From positions 1-64,000 of the forward strand of contig NZ_MSDF01000027.1 of assembly GCF_002022275.1 (NCBI RefSeq): 64,000 bases of DNA, given 5' to 3'. Of the stretch, positions 43,641-52,775 are shown in pieces (the stretch's first letter is position 1; the number at the start of each line of letters is the position of its first letter). The notes beneath the pieces were generated by a model that did not search any database, was not told where the DNA came from, and saw only the letters and a program-made list of their open reading frames with translations. The DNA is from Pseudomonas fluorescens (GTDB lineage: Bacteria; Pseudomonadota; Gammaproteobacteria; Pseudomonadales; Pseudomonadaceae). A program made the translations under genes and the position numbers.

Positions 43641-46094
43641 TCAGCGGATTTTGCCCTCAGCCTGGGTGAGTTCTTCCTTGCTGAAATCATCCACGTCGAT
43701 CACCTTGCGCCGCGCTGCCTCGGCGTCACGCAGGGTCTGCGCTTCAGCCGGTTGCAGCACCCCGGCGTGGAGCGCTGCGTCGATGGCGTGTTCGCCGGCC
43801 GTCGGTTTGACCTGACCGCTTTTCAGCGCACTGTGCAATTTTTTCTGCAGCGGATGGCTGGCGCCAAGCAGGTCGTAAGCATGTTGCAGGGCGCCCACCG
43901 GATCATCCGCCGATTGCGGGCGATAGCAGCCGGCCAGCAGTTCTTCGAGGGTCGGGTCGCCTTTGGCGCGACCAATCACCTCGGCCACCTGGGCATCCAG
44001 CGCATCGGACGGCCCGGTATGGCGACGCCCAAACGGGAACACGATCACCCGCAGCAGGCAACCGAGGATCTTGTTCGGGAAGTTGCTCAGCAATTCATCC
44101 AGCGCACGTTCCGATTCGCCAAGGCTTTCTTCCATGGCCCAGGCGAACAACGGTTCCAGATGGTCCGGCGAATCCAGGTCGTGGTAGCGCTTGAGCGCCG
44201 CCGAGGCCAGATACATGTGGCTTAACACATCCCCCAAGCGTGCCGACAGGCGTTCGCGACGTTTCAACTCGCCGCCCAGCAGCATCATGCTCAGGTCAGC
44301 CAGCAGGGCGAATGCCGCAGCCTGGCGGTTCAGGGCGCGGAAGTAACCCTGGCTCAAGCGGTTACCTGGCGCCTTCTCGAAATGGCCAAAACCCAGGTTC
44401 AGCACGAGGGTGCTGGCAGCATTGCTCACGGCAAAACCGATGTGTTGCATCAGCAAACCGTCGAACTCTTTAAGCGCCTGATCATGGTCTTCGCGACCGG
44501 CCAGCGCCATTTCCTTCAGCACGAAAGGATGGCAGCGAATCGCGCCCTGACCAAAGATCATCAGGTTGCGCGACAGAATGTTCGCACCCTCTACGGTGAT
44601 GAAAATCGGCGCGCCCTGCCAGTTACGACCCAGGTAGTTGTTCGGGCCCATGATGATGCCCTTGCCGCCGTGCACATCCATCGCGTGGCTGATGCACTCG
44701 CGGCCACGCTCGGTGAGGTGGTACTTGAGGATCGCCGACAGCACCGAAGGTTTTTCCCCCAGGTCCACGGCGTTGGCGGTGAGCATGCGCGCGCTGTCCA
44801 TCAGCCAGGCATTGCCACCGATGCGCGCCAGGGCTTCCTGGATGCCTTCGAAGGCTGACAGCGGCAGATTGAACTGCTCGCGTACCTGAGCGTATTGGCC
44901 GGTGACCAAACTAGTGAACTTGGCCGCGCCGGTGCCCACGGCAGGCAGGGAAATCGAACGGCCTACCGACAGGCAGTTCATCAACATCATCCAGCCCTTG
45001 CCGAGCATCTCCTGGCCGCCGATGAGGAATTCCAGGGGAATGAACACGTCCTTGCCGGAGTTGGGGCCGTTCATGAACGCGGCGCCCAGCGGCAGGTGGC
45101 GGCGGCCGATTTCCACGCCGGGGGTGTCTGTCGGGATCAGCGCGAGGCTGATGCCCAAGTCTTCCTCGTCACCCAGCAAGTGGTCCGGGTCATGCGCCTT
45201 GAAGGCCAGACCGAGCAGGGTCGCGACCGGGCCGAGGGTGATGTAGCGTTTTTCCCAGTTCAGGCGCAGGCCGAGGGTTTCCTGGCCTTCCCATTCGCCT
45301 TTGCAGATCACGCCGGTGTCGGGCATGGCGCCGGCGTCGGAGCCCGCCAGTGGACCGGTGAGGGCGAAACACGGAATGTCATCGCCACGCGCCAGACGCG
45401 GGAGGTAGTGGTTGCGCTGTTCGTCGGTGCCGTAATGCAGCAGCAGCTCGGCCGGGCCGAGGGAGTTAGGCACCATCACGGTGGACGCAAGGTCACCACT
45501 GCGGGTAGCAAGTTTCATCGCGACCTGGGAGTGGGCATAAGCGGAAAAGCCCTTGCCGCCATATTCCTTGGGAATGATCAGGGCGAAAAAGCCGTGGGTC
45601 TTGATGTGCTCCCAGGCGGCGGGCGGCAGGTCCATGGCCTGGCCGATTTCCCAGTCGCTGACCATGGCGCAGAGTTCTTCGGTAGGGCCGTCGATAAACG
45701 CTTGCTCTTCTTCGGTCAGTTGCGCCTTGGGGTAGGCCAGCAACTTGTCCCAGTCGGGGCGACCGCTGAACAGCTCGCCGTCCCACCACACGGTGCCGGC
45801 GTCGATGGCGTCGCGTTCGGTTTCGGACATCGGCGGCAGGACTTTCTGGAACCAGCTGAACAGTGGCTTGGTGAAGTATTGGCGGCGCAGGTCGGGCAAC
45901 AGCAGGGGCAGGGCCACGGCCGCGATCAACACCCAGAAGACCAGTAACAGCCAGCCCGGTGCATGGCTCCAGGCCCCCATCGCCAGCAGGTAAACGGCAA
46001 CCACGCCCAGGGCGGGCAGGGGCGCGGTGCGGCGGTGTGCCAGGTAGGCAATGCCGACCACCAGAACCAGTATCCACAACAACAGCATATTCAA
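43641..46094 (-). CDS. fadE: Acyl-CoA dehydrogenase FadE
   Basis: The first step of fatty acid beta-oxidation, a flavoprotein. It has 817 residues, close to E. coli FadE (814) and much longer than the 380-residue ACADs. Two or three hydrophobic N-terminal segments (LLLWILVLVVGIAYL; LLVFWVLIAAVALPLL) make it membrane-associated. ACAD motifs are CFALTGPLAGSDAGAM (about 240) and GGKGIIMGPNNYLGRNWQ. The extra C-terminal DUF1974 region is present. It is divergent from the transglutaminase-like gene. I looked for a PsrA box upstream and did not find a convincing one. Confidence 0.95.
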   Translation of the reverse strand: MNMLLLWILVLVVGIAYLAHRRTAPLPALGVVAVYLLAMGAWSHAPGWLLLVFWVLIAAVALPLLLPDLRRQYFTKPLFSWFQKVLPPMSETERDAIDAGTVWWDGELFSGRPDWDKLLAYPKAQLTEEEQAFIDGPTEELCAMVSDWEIGQAMDLPPAAWEHIKTHGFFALIIPKEYGGKGFSAYAHSQVAMKLATRSGDLASTVMVPNSLGPAELLLHYGTDEQRNHYLPRLARGDDIPCFALTGPLAGSDAGAMPDTGVICKGEWEGQETLGLRLNWEKRYITLGPVATLLGLAFKAHDPDHLLGDEEDLGISLALIPTDTPGVEIGRRHLPLGAAFMNGPNSGKDVFIPLEFLIGGQEMLGKGWMMLMNCLSVGRSISLPAVGTGAAKFTSLVTGQYAQVREQFNLPLSAFEGIQEALARIGGNAWLMDSARMLTANAVDLGEKPSVLSAILKYHLTERGRECISHAMDVHGGKGIIMGPNNYLGRNWQGAPIFITVEGANILSRNLMIFGQGAIRCHPFVLKEMALAGREDHDQALKEFDGLLMQHIGFAVSNAASTLVLNLGFGHFEKAPGNRLSQGYFRALNRQAAAFALLADLSMMLLGGELKRRERLSARLGDVLSHMYLASAALKRYHDLDSPDHLEPLFAWAMEESLGESERALDELLSNFPNKILGCLLRVIVFPFGRRHTGPSDALDAQVAEVIGRAKGDPTLEELLAGCYRPQSADDPVGALQHAYDLLGASHPLQKKLHSALKSGQVKPTAGEHAIDAALHAGVLQPAEAQTLRDAEAARRKVIDVDDFSKEELTQAEGKIR

Positions 46095-46246
46095 TCCTCC
46101 GTGAAACCAGGGGCGAAACCACCATGGAGCTTAGTCGGCATCCGAACAAGCGCGGTGATCAGGGTGTTACGAGATTTGGCCGAATCGTCGTTATCTCCAG
46201 GGCAGGCCTGTGTTTAGACTCAAGGCTTCCTTCGGAGACAAAGCTC

Positions 46247-46906
46247 ATGGATACGTACCTGAGTCCCAGCCGCTTCATCGATAGTGACCACCCTGCGGTG
46301 GTGGAGTTCGCTGAAAAACATCGCGGTTCCAGTGCGGATTTAAATGACCAGGCGGTCAGCCTTTATTACGCGGTACGTGAGGCGATTCGCTATAACCCGT
46401 ACACCTTCAGCCGTGATCCAAATACCCTCAGCGCCAGTTTTGCCCTCGCCACCGGCGAGAGCTACTGCGTGCCCAAGGCCACCTTGCTGGCAGCCTGCGC
46501 CCGCCATTGCGGCATTCCCGCGCGCATCGGCCTGGCGGATGTGCGCAATCACCTGTCGACGCCCCGGCTGATCGCGCTGCTGAAAAGCGATGTGTTCGCC
46601 ATGCACGGCTATACCGAGCTGTACCTGCGCGGGCGTTGGGTCAAGGCGACACCGGCGTTCAACAGCCAGCTGTGCGAGGTGTTCGATGTACCACCGCTGG
46701 CATTCGACGGAATCAATGACAGCGTATTTCACGCGTTCAACCGCCAGGGCCTGCGTTCCATGGAGTACGTGATCGACCACGGGCAATTTCCTGACGTGCC
46801 GGAGGCGTTTTTCTTCGCACATATTCAGAACTGTTACCCGCACCTGTTCGGCGAGGGCATGCCGGTGCTGCTGGGCGACATGCAGAGTGATTTAAGCCGC
46901 GCGTGA
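46247..46906 (+). CDS. Transglutaminase-like cysteine-fold protein
   Basis: A 219-residue transglutaminase-core protein. The likely catalytic cysteine is C74 in ESYCVPKATLLAACARHCGIPAR, and the histidine is H120 in FAMHGYTELYL. The third position, normally an aspartate after a Trp, reads WVKATPAFN with alanine in its place. I start at 46247 (CGGAGAC upstream); the open frame to 45959 lies inside the fadE gene and its promoter. Members are thiol proteases or peptidases as often as transglutaminases, so the reaction is open. Confidence 0.75.
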   Translation: MDTYLSPSRFIDSDHPAVVEFAEKHRGSSADLNDQAVSLYYAVREAIRYNPYTFSRDPNTLSASFALATGESYCVPKATLLAACARHCGIPARIGLADVRNHLSTPRLIALLKSDVFAMHGYTELYLRGRWVKATPAFNSQLCEVFDVPPLAFDGINDSVFHAFNRQGLRSMEYVIDHGQFPDVPEAFFFAHIQNCYPHLFGEGMPVLLGDMQSDLSRA

Positions 46907-46962
46907 ACCGGCGTATGCTGCTGCGTTCATCAAGCCATGTTCATCAAAAATAAGGCGCGGTC

Positions 46963-47580
46963 ATGCTGAAGATCTGGGGTCGTAAAAATTCATCAAACGT
47001 CAGGAAAGCACTCTGGTGCGCCGAGGAACTCGGCCTGGACTATGAAGCAATTGATGCGGGCGGGGCTTTTGGTGTGGTCGACACGCCGCAATACCGGGCC
47101 TTGAACCCCAATGGCCGGGTGCCGATGATCGAAGATGGCGACTTTGTGCTGTGGGAGTCCAACACCATCGTGCGCTACCTCTGCGCCAAGCAGGCATCGA
47201 GCTGGTACCCGACAGACCTGAAAGCCCGCGCCAATGCGGAAAAATGGATGGACTGGACCACCTCGACCCTCGCCGAACCTTTCAAGGCGGTGTTCTGGGG
47301 CATTTTGCGCACACCCGCTGACAAGCAGAACTGGGACAGCATCAACGCCGGGCGCCAAGCCTGCATCGATGCACTCGGCACGGTAGAGAAAGCCCTCGCC
47401 GAGCAACCTTACCTGTCGGGCGATGCGATCGGCATGGGCGACATCCCGCTGGGCTGCTTCATCTACGCCTGGTTTGAAATGCCCATCGAGCGCCCTGCGA
47501 TGCCCCATCTAGAGGCCTGGTACCAGCGCCTGCAACAGCGCCCGGCCTACCGCAAAGCTGTTATGACCGCGTTGACTTAA
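46963..47580 (+). CDS. Glutathione S-transferase-like protein
   Basis: A 205-residue protein with thioredoxin-like N-terminal (about 1-78: RKNSSNVRKALWCAEELGL, NPNGRVPMIEDGD, LWESNTIVRYL) and helical C-terminal (about 85-205) domains. The ESNTI glutathione-binding motif is intact. The N-terminal catalytic residue is likely serine (S10/S11), as in theta/beta-like classes. It lies just after the transglutaminase-like gene on the same strand, as I recall for PA2813-PA2814. Confidence 0.9.
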   Translation: MLKIWGRKNSSNVRKALWCAEELGLDYEAIDAGGAFGVVDTPQYRALNPNGRVPMIEDGDFVLWESNTIVRYLCAKQASSWYPTDLKARANAEKWMDWTTSTLAEPFKAVFWGILRTPADKQNWDSINAGRQACIDALGTVEKALAEQPYLSGDAIGMGDIPLGCFIYAWFEMPIERPAMPHLEAWYQRLQQRPAYRKAVMTALT

Positions 47581-47714
47581 TACCCACTATTAATACAGGC
47601 GACTGTACTTGTGCGGCGCGGGCAAGCACCATGCTTGTCATGCGCCGCCGTTGAACTACGTGCGCTGCGCCCTCATCTACTCTTTCTATTCCCTTCTTTG
47701 GTGCGTATTCCGAT

Positions 47715-48647
47715 ATGAGTTCCGCTCTGTCCATCCGGCAGCTAACCAAAACCTACGGCAACGGTTTCCAGGCCCTGAGTGGTATCGATCTGGACGTGGC
47801 CGAAGGTGACTTCTTCGCCTTGCTCGGCCCCAACGGCGCCGGCAAATCCACCACCATCGGCATTCTTTCGACCCTGGTCAACAAATCCAGCGGTTCGGTG
47901 AATATCTTTGGTCATGACCTGGACAAATCCCCGGCAGCGCTCAAGCGTTCCATCGGCGTGGTACCCCAGGAGTTCAACTTCAACCAGTTTGAAAAGACCT
48001 TCGACATCGTCGTGACCCAGGCTGGCTACTACGGCATTCCGGCGAAAGTCGCCAAGGAACGCGCCGAGCAGTACCTGGTGCAGTTGGGCCTGTGGGACAA
48101 GCGTGACGTGCCGTCTCGCTCGCTGTCCGGCGGCATGAAGCGTCGTCTGATGATTGCCCGCGCGCTGGTGCATGAACCGCGCTTGCTGATCCTCGATGAG
48201 CCAACGGCCGGTGTGGACATCGAACTGCGTCGTTCGATGTGGACCTTCCTCACCGAGCTGAACGAGAAGGGCATCACCATCATCCTCACCACCCACTACC
48301 TGGAAGAGGCTGAGCAGCTGTGCCGCAACATCGGCATCATCGACCACGGCACCATCGTCGAGAACACCAGCATGCGTAACCTGCTGGGCCAGTTGCATGT
48401 GGAAACCTTTTTGCTCGACCTTAAAAACAACTTGTCGGCGCCGCCGCAGTTGCTCGGTTACCCGAGCCGCTTGGTCGACAGCCACACGCTGGAAGTCCAG
48501 GTGGACAAAGCCATGGGCATCACCGCGCTGTTTACCCAGTTGGCGACTCAGAACATTGAAGTGTTGAGCCTGCGTAACAAAACCAATCGCCTTGAGGAGT
48601 TGTTCGTGTCCCTGGTGGAAAAAAATCTGGCGAAGGTGGCGGTATGA
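47715..48647 (+). CDS. ABC-2 type transporter ATP-binding protein
   Basis: A 310-residue ATPase with Walker A GPNGAGKSTT (about 39-48), Q-loop VVPQEFNFN, signature LSGGMKRR, Walker B LLILDEPTAGVD and an H-loop in TTHYLEEAE. A C-terminal extension of about 90 residues follows the ATPase core. It overlaps the permease gene by 4 bases (ATGA). Together they form a half-size ABC exporter, as I recall for PA2812-PA2811. Substrate is unknown. Confidence 0.95.
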   Translation: MSSALSIRQLTKTYGNGFQALSGIDLDVAEGDFFALLGPNGAGKSTTIGILSTLVNKSSGSVNIFGHDLDKSPAALKRSIGVVPQEFNFNQFEKTFDIVVTQAGYYGIPAKVAKERAEQYLVQLGLWDKRDVPSRSLSGGMKRRLMIARALVHEPRLLILDEPTAGVDIELRRSMWTFLTELNEKGITIILTTHYLEEAEQLCRNIGIIDHGTIVENTSMRNLLGQLHVETFLLDLKNNLSAPPQLLGYPSRLVDSHTLEVQVDKAMGITALFTQLATQNIEVLSLRNKTNRLEELFVSLVEKNLAKVAV

Positions 48648-49423
48648 GTTCCGAACTGCAACCCAACCTCGTCGCGCTGCAAACCATCGTCTACCGCGAA
48701 GTGAAGCGGTTTACCCGGATCTGGCCGCAAACGCTGCTGCCGCCGGCGATCACTATGGTTCTGTACTTCGTTATCTTCGGTAACCTGATCGGCCGGCAGA
48801 TCGGCGACATGGGTGGTTTCACCTACATGGAATACATCGTGCCGGGCCTGATCATGATGTCGGTGATCACCAACTCCTACGGCAACGTGGTGTCGAGCTT
48901 CTTCGGCAGCAAGTTCCAGCGTTCCATTGAGGAGCTGATGGTGTCGCCGGTGTCGCCGCACACGATTCTGATCGGCTACACCGCCGGTGGCGTGCTGCGA
49001 GGTTTGATGGTGGGTGTGATTGTGACCCTGCTGTCGCTGTTCTTCACCCACCTGCAGGTGCATCACCTGGGGGTCACCCTGCTGGTGGTGGTACTGACGG
49101 CGACGATCTTCTCGCTGCTGGGGTTTATCAACGCAGTGTTTGCACGCAATTTCGATGATATTTCGATTATCCCGACCTTCGTGCTGACGCCGCTGACCTA
49201 CCTCGGCGGGGTGTTCTACTCAATCACCTTGCTGCCGCCGTTCTGGCAGACCGTGTCGCTGGCCAACCCAGTGCTGCATATGGTCAACGCCTTCCGTTAC
49301 GGCATTCTGGGCGTATCGGATATCAAGATCAGCGTGGCGATCACCTTTATGCTGGTGGCCACTGTGGTGCTGTATATCGGTTGCGCGCGGTTGCTGGTGA
49401 GTGGGCGCGGGATGCGTACGTAA
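48644..49423 (+). CDS. ABC-2 type transporter permease
   Basis: A 259-residue inner-membrane permease with six hydrophobic segments and the ABC-2 shape. The conserved signature region is GSKFQRSIEELMVSPVSPHTIL, and a late PLTYLGGVFYSI motif is typical of the DrrB/NodJ-type group. It starts within the ATPase gene's last codons. It is followed by a strong terminator. Confidence 0.94.
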   Translation: MSSELQPNLVALQTIVYREVKRFTRIWPQTLLPPAITMVLYFVIFGNLIGRQIGDMGGFTYMEYIVPGLIMMSVITNSYGNVVSSFFGSKFQRSIEELMVSPVSPHTILIGYTAGGVLRGLMVGVIVTLLSLFFTHLQVHHLGVTLLVVVLTATIFSLLGFINAVFARNFDDISIIPTFVLTPLTYLGGVFYSITLLPPFWQTVSLANPVLHMVNAFRYGILGVSDIKISVAITFMLVATVVLYIGCARLLVSGRGMRT

Positions 49424-49436
49424 GCGCAGATCTGCC

Positions 49437-49470
49437 AAAAAAACGGCCTCCCTATGAGGCCGTTTTTTAT
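49437..49470 (+). terminator. Rho-independent terminator of the ABC operon
   Basis: An AAACGGCCTC...GAGGCCGTTT stem with A and T runs on either side begins 13 bases after the permease stop. Confidence 0.9.
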
Positions 49471-49486
49471 TGAATGTGCCCGGGCA

Positions 49487-49577
49487 ATGTGGGAGCTGGC
49501 TTGCCTGCGATGGCGGTGGTTCAGGCAACATAGCTACAACTGACAGACCGCTATCGCAGGCAAGCCAGCTCCCACAT
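49487..49577. repeat. REP pair (GTGGGAGCTGGCTTGCC family)
   Basis: It begins ATGTGGGAGCTGG at 49487 and ends CTCCCACAT at 49577, with an inner spacer (GGCGGTGGTTCAGGC...). It has the same orientation as 15375 and lies between a terminator and the TetR gene. Confidence 0.9.
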
Positions 49578-49609
49578 TTTTATTGTTGTCTGACCCTTAA
49601 CCTCCCTGC

Positions 49610-50155
49610 TCAGGTTTTCAGCGCCAGCTCGATCAATTCGTGCAATTCCTCTACCGGCAGTTGCTCACTCGAAAACAGACTGCGATAGACCGTGGGCGCA
49701 GCAATCAGATTCAACAACCTGTCCACGGTCGGTCTCACATCAACGCTGCTTTGGTAACGGTCGAGAATAATCTGCAACTGCCCCATCAGGATCTGGCTGC
49801 AATAGTCCCTGGGGCGGCTGCACTGCACGTCGCGCATCATGTTGCGCCCAAGCTCCGAACTCATTTCGTCCAGGTATTGCTCGCCCCACGCGCGCAAGTC
49901 GCCGCGCAGGCTGCCGGTCTCGGCAGGCTCGCTCTCCGGGCGCAGGCGTTCCAGCGCCACGTCGGCGAGTAGCGCGGACAAGTCGCCCCAGCGGCGGTAG
50001 ATGGTCGAGGGCGTAACCCCCGCGCGCGCAGCAATCATCGGCACGGTGACGCTGGAGCGCTCATGGGCTTCCAGCAGTTCGCGCGCTGCGTTGTGGACTG
50101 ATTCCTGGACCCGGGCACTGCGGCCCCCCGGGCGTAGACCTTCTTTAATAGCCAT
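49610..50155 (-). CDS. TetR/AcrR-family regulator
   Basis: A 181-residue repressor with an N-terminal HTH (about 15-60: VQESVHNAARELLEA, VTVPMIAARAGVTPSTIYRRWG) and an all-helical C-terminal domain that probably binds a small ligand. It is divergent from the MFS gene at 50246, the usual repressor/efflux arrangement, so MFS control is likely. Confidence 0.9.
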   Translation of the reverse strand: MAIKEGLRPGGRSARVQESVHNAARELLEAHERSSVTVPMIAARAGVTPSTIYRRWGDLSALLADVALERLRPESEPAETGSLRGDLRAWGEQYLDEMSSELGRNMMRDVQCSRPRDYCSQILMGQLQIILDRYQSSVDVRPTVDRLLNLIAAPTVYRSLFSSEQLPVEELHELIELALKT

Positions 50156-50222
50156 GCCTAAAACCTTAACACAAAGAATTTGCTTTAAGCGCTTTCCAGT
50201 AGCACACTCAGCAAAAGCAAAA

Positions 50223-50236
50223 CGTTAGCTTTAACG
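50223..50236. promoter_or_regulatory. Weak inverted repeat between the TetR and MFS genes
   Basis: CGTTA and TAACG flank a 4-base GCTT centre, directly before the MFS ribosome site. The arms are only 5 bp, so this is a low-confidence operator candidate in the 90-base divergent region. Confidence 0.25.
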
Positions 50237-50245
50237 GAGTAAGCC

Positions 50246-51433
50246 ATGCCCAGCGTCATTTCTCAACGGTCCAGCCTGGCGTTCCTGGTGATCACTGTGC
50301 TGACCTTTCTCGCTGCTTCCAGCGCGCCGACCCCGTTGTATCAGGTCTATCAGGACAACCTGCACTTCTCGGCCGCGATGCTTACGGTGATCTTCGGCGT
50401 CTACGCCGTGAGCCTGCTGGCGGCGCTGCTGACCGTGGGTTCACTGTCGGATTACCTGGGGCGCAAGCCGGTGATCTTCGTCGCCTTATTGCTCAACATC
50501 GTGGCGATGCTGCTGTTTATCAATGCTGACTCAACCGCGCACTTGATCGTCGCCCGTGCCTTGCAAGGCTTCGCCACCGGGATGGCGACGGCGGTGCTGA
50601 GCGCCACGCTGCTCGACACCGACCGTGTGCGCGGCCCGATGCTCAATAGCCTGGCGCCGCTGCTGGGCATGGCCAGCGGCGGTCTGGGCAGCGGCTTGCT
50701 GGTGGAGTACGCGCCACGGCCGACCCAGTTGATCTTCTTCACGATGCTCGGCTTGATGGTGCTGCAGGCGATCTATGTCTGGCGCCTGCCTGAAACCGTC
50801 AGCCGTATTCCGGGCGCCTTGAAATCGTTGGCGCCGACCCTGCATGTGCCGGAGCAGGCGCGCCGAGCCTTGTGGCTGGCCATGCCGCTGAATGTGGCGG
50901 TGTGGGCGCTGGGCGGGTTCTTTTCATCGTTGGCGCCGTCGCTGGTGAAGGCTGCCACCGGTTCGACGTCTCATCTGATCGGTGGAGGCCTGGTCGCCGT
51001 CGTAACCTTGAGCGGCGCGGTGACGATTTACAGCCTGCGCAACCGTCCGGCAGACAAGATCATGCGCCTGTCGGCCGCATTGTTGGCTGCGGGCGTGGCC
51101 TTGTTGCTGGTCGCCGTGCAGAGCGCCAGCCTGCCGCTGTTTTTTGTCGCCAGTGTGGTCGCGGGCTTTGGGTTTGGCGGCGGCTTCATGGGCAGCATTC
51201 GCAGTATCGTGGGGTTGGCGTTACCGCATGAGCGGGCCGGGTTAATGTCGGCTTTTTACGTGCTGAGTTACTTGGCGTTCTGCCTGCCGGCATTGTTGGC
51301 TGGAAATCTGAGCCGGGTTTTTGGCTTGATTGCGACCACTGACGGCTATGGCGCAGTGCTGATCCTGCTGGCCCTCGGTGCGCTTGGCGGCCTGCTGTTA
51401 CAGGAGTCTGCGAAGGTCAAAACGGTGGTTTAA
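50246..51433 (+). CDS. Major facilitator superfamily efflux transporter
   Basis: A 395-residue, 12-TM carrier with the MFS signature LSDYLGRKPV between TM2 and TM3, a PTPLYQVYQ start typical of the YfcJ/sugar-efflux-like group, and an even spread of hydrophobic helices. It is divergent from a TetR regulator, which suggests inducible efflux of a small compound. The compound cannot be named. There is no sign of multidrug antiporter motif C. Confidence 0.88.
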   Translation: MPSVISQRSSLAFLVITVLTFLAASSAPTPLYQVYQDNLHFSAAMLTVIFGVYAVSLLAALLTVGSLSDYLGRKPVIFVALLLNIVAMLLFINADSTAHLIVARALQGFATGMATAVLSATLLDTDRVRGPMLNSLAPLLGMASGGLGSGLLVEYAPRPTQLIFFTMLGLMVLQAIYVWRLPETVSRIPGALKSLAPTLHVPEQARRALWLAMPLNVAVWALGGFFSSLAPSLVKAATGSTSHLIGGGLVAVVTLSGAVTIYSLRNRPADKIMRLSAALLAAGVALLLVAVQSASLPLFFVASVVAGFGFGGGFMGSIRSIVGLALPHERAGLMSAFYVLSYLAFCLPALLAGNLSRVFGLIATTDGYGAVLILLALGALGGLLLQESAKVKTVV

Positions 51434-51543
51434 ATCGTCTATATCGGCAAAACAGATAACAGTTAGAGATATTACCCGTTATATAGATATTCGATCCGGT
51501 TCTACCATGGTCTCAACCTCATGCGAGGAAGAGGATTGCCATC

Positions 51544-52692
51544 ATGACCTGCTCGAATACCATCAGCTACAAACCTTTCAGTCACCTGGCCCGTCCCCGG
51601 GAAGTGATTCGCCAGTTCACCCCCAACTGGTTTGCCGCAACCATGGGCACCGGTGTGCTGGCGCTGGCCCTGGCGCAGTTGCCCATCAATCTGCCCGGCG
51701 TGCACGCCATTGCCGAAGGGCTGTGGTTTTTCACCATTGGCCTGTTTATATTGTTCAGCGTTCTCTATGCGGCGCGCTGGGTGATGTTCTTCCACGAGGC
51801 ACGGCGGATCTTCGGCCACTCCACGGTTTCGATGTTTTTCGGCACCATCCCCATGGGCCTGGCGACCATTCTCAATGGCTTGCTGCTGTTCGGCCTGCCG
51901 CGCTGGGGCAGCGATGTGGTGCCGCTGGCCGAAGCCTTGTGGTGGCTGGACGTGGCAATGGCGCTGGCCTGCGGTGTGCTGATCCCGTTCATGATGTTCA
52001 CCCGTCAGGAACACAGCATTGACCAGATGACGGCCGTGTGGCTGCTGCCCGTGGTTGCCGCCGAAGTCGCTGCTGCCAGCGGTGGCCTGCTCGCGCCGCA
52101 CTTGGTAGACGCGCATTCGCAACTGGTGATGCTGGTGACCAGCTATGTGCTGTGGGCGTTTTCGCTGCCGGTGGCGTTCAGCATCCTGACCATCCTGATG
52201 CTGCGCATGGCCCTGCATAAACTGCCTCACGCCAATATGGCGGCGTCGAGCTGGCTGGCCCTGGGCCCGATCGGCACGGGGGCTCTGGGTATGTTGCTGC
52301 TGGGCGGTGATGCGCCTGCGATTTTTGCTGCCAACGGCCTGCCCGGCGTCGGCGAAATGGCCTACGGCCTGGGGCTGGTGGCGGGCATCACCCTGTGGGG
52401 CTTTGGCTTGTGGTGGATGTTGATCGCGGTGCTGATCACCCTGCGTTACCTGCGCGCAGGTATTCCCTTCAACCTCGGCTGGTGGGGGTTCACGTTCCCG
52501 TTGGGCGTGTATGCATTGGCCACGCTGAAGCTGGCGAGCGTGTTGCACTTGGGTTTCTTCAATGCTTTTGGCAGTGCGCTGGTGGTGGTCTTGGCGCTGA
52601 TGTGGCTGATCGTGGCCAAGCGCACCGTGCAAGGCGCCTATAAAGGTGAGCTTTTTGTTTCACCTTGCATTGCAGGGCTAGCGAATAAGTAA
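51544..52692 (+). CDS. SLAC1/TehA-family anion channel or carrier
   Basis: A 382-residue, ten-TM protein of the tellurite-resistance/dicarboxylate (TDT) family, with a typical start NWFAATMGTGVLALALAQLP and FNLGWWGFTFPLGVY in the last third. Family members move sulfite, malate or halide; the tellurite label is historic. An A/T-rich stretch before it (51440-51495) contains a loose ATAAC...GTTAT repeat, and the start has a GAGGA site. Substrate unknown; sulfite or small anion is a reasonable guess. Confidence 0.82.
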   Translation: MTCSNTISYKPFSHLARPREVIRQFTPNWFAATMGTGVLALALAQLPINLPGVHAIAEGLWFFTIGLFILFSVLYAARWVMFFHEARRIFGHSTVSMFFGTIPMGLATILNGLLLFGLPRWGSDVVPLAEALWWLDVAMALACGVLIPFMMFTRQEHSIDQMTAVWLLPVVAAEVAAASGGLLAPHLVDAHSQLVMLVTSYVLWAFSLPVAFSILTILMLRMALHKLPHANMAASSWLALGPIGTGALGMLLLGGDAPAIFAANGLPGVGEMAYGLGLVAGITLWGFGLWWMLIAVLITLRYLRAGIPFNLGWWGFTFPLGVYALATLKLASVLHLGFFNAFGSALVVVLALMWLIVAKRTVQGAYKGELFVSPCIAGLANK

Positions 52693-52775
52693 GCAGGATT
52701 AGGTAAAGTCGTGGCCTGTCTTTTTATAAAAGCCTTCGGGCAATAATGCTATCAGGCCACGCAGGAACACGGACG

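Noticed and set aside
46095..46246. PsrA operator at fadE
   Set aside because: No GAAAC...GTTTC-type pair stands in the right place; the nearest GAAACC repeats are direct and unspaced.
51544..52692. Tellurite resistance as function of the SLAC1/TehA gene
   Set aside because: The family moves sulfite, malate or halides. The tellurite phenotype is an old overexpression effect in E. coli, and no tehB is next to it.
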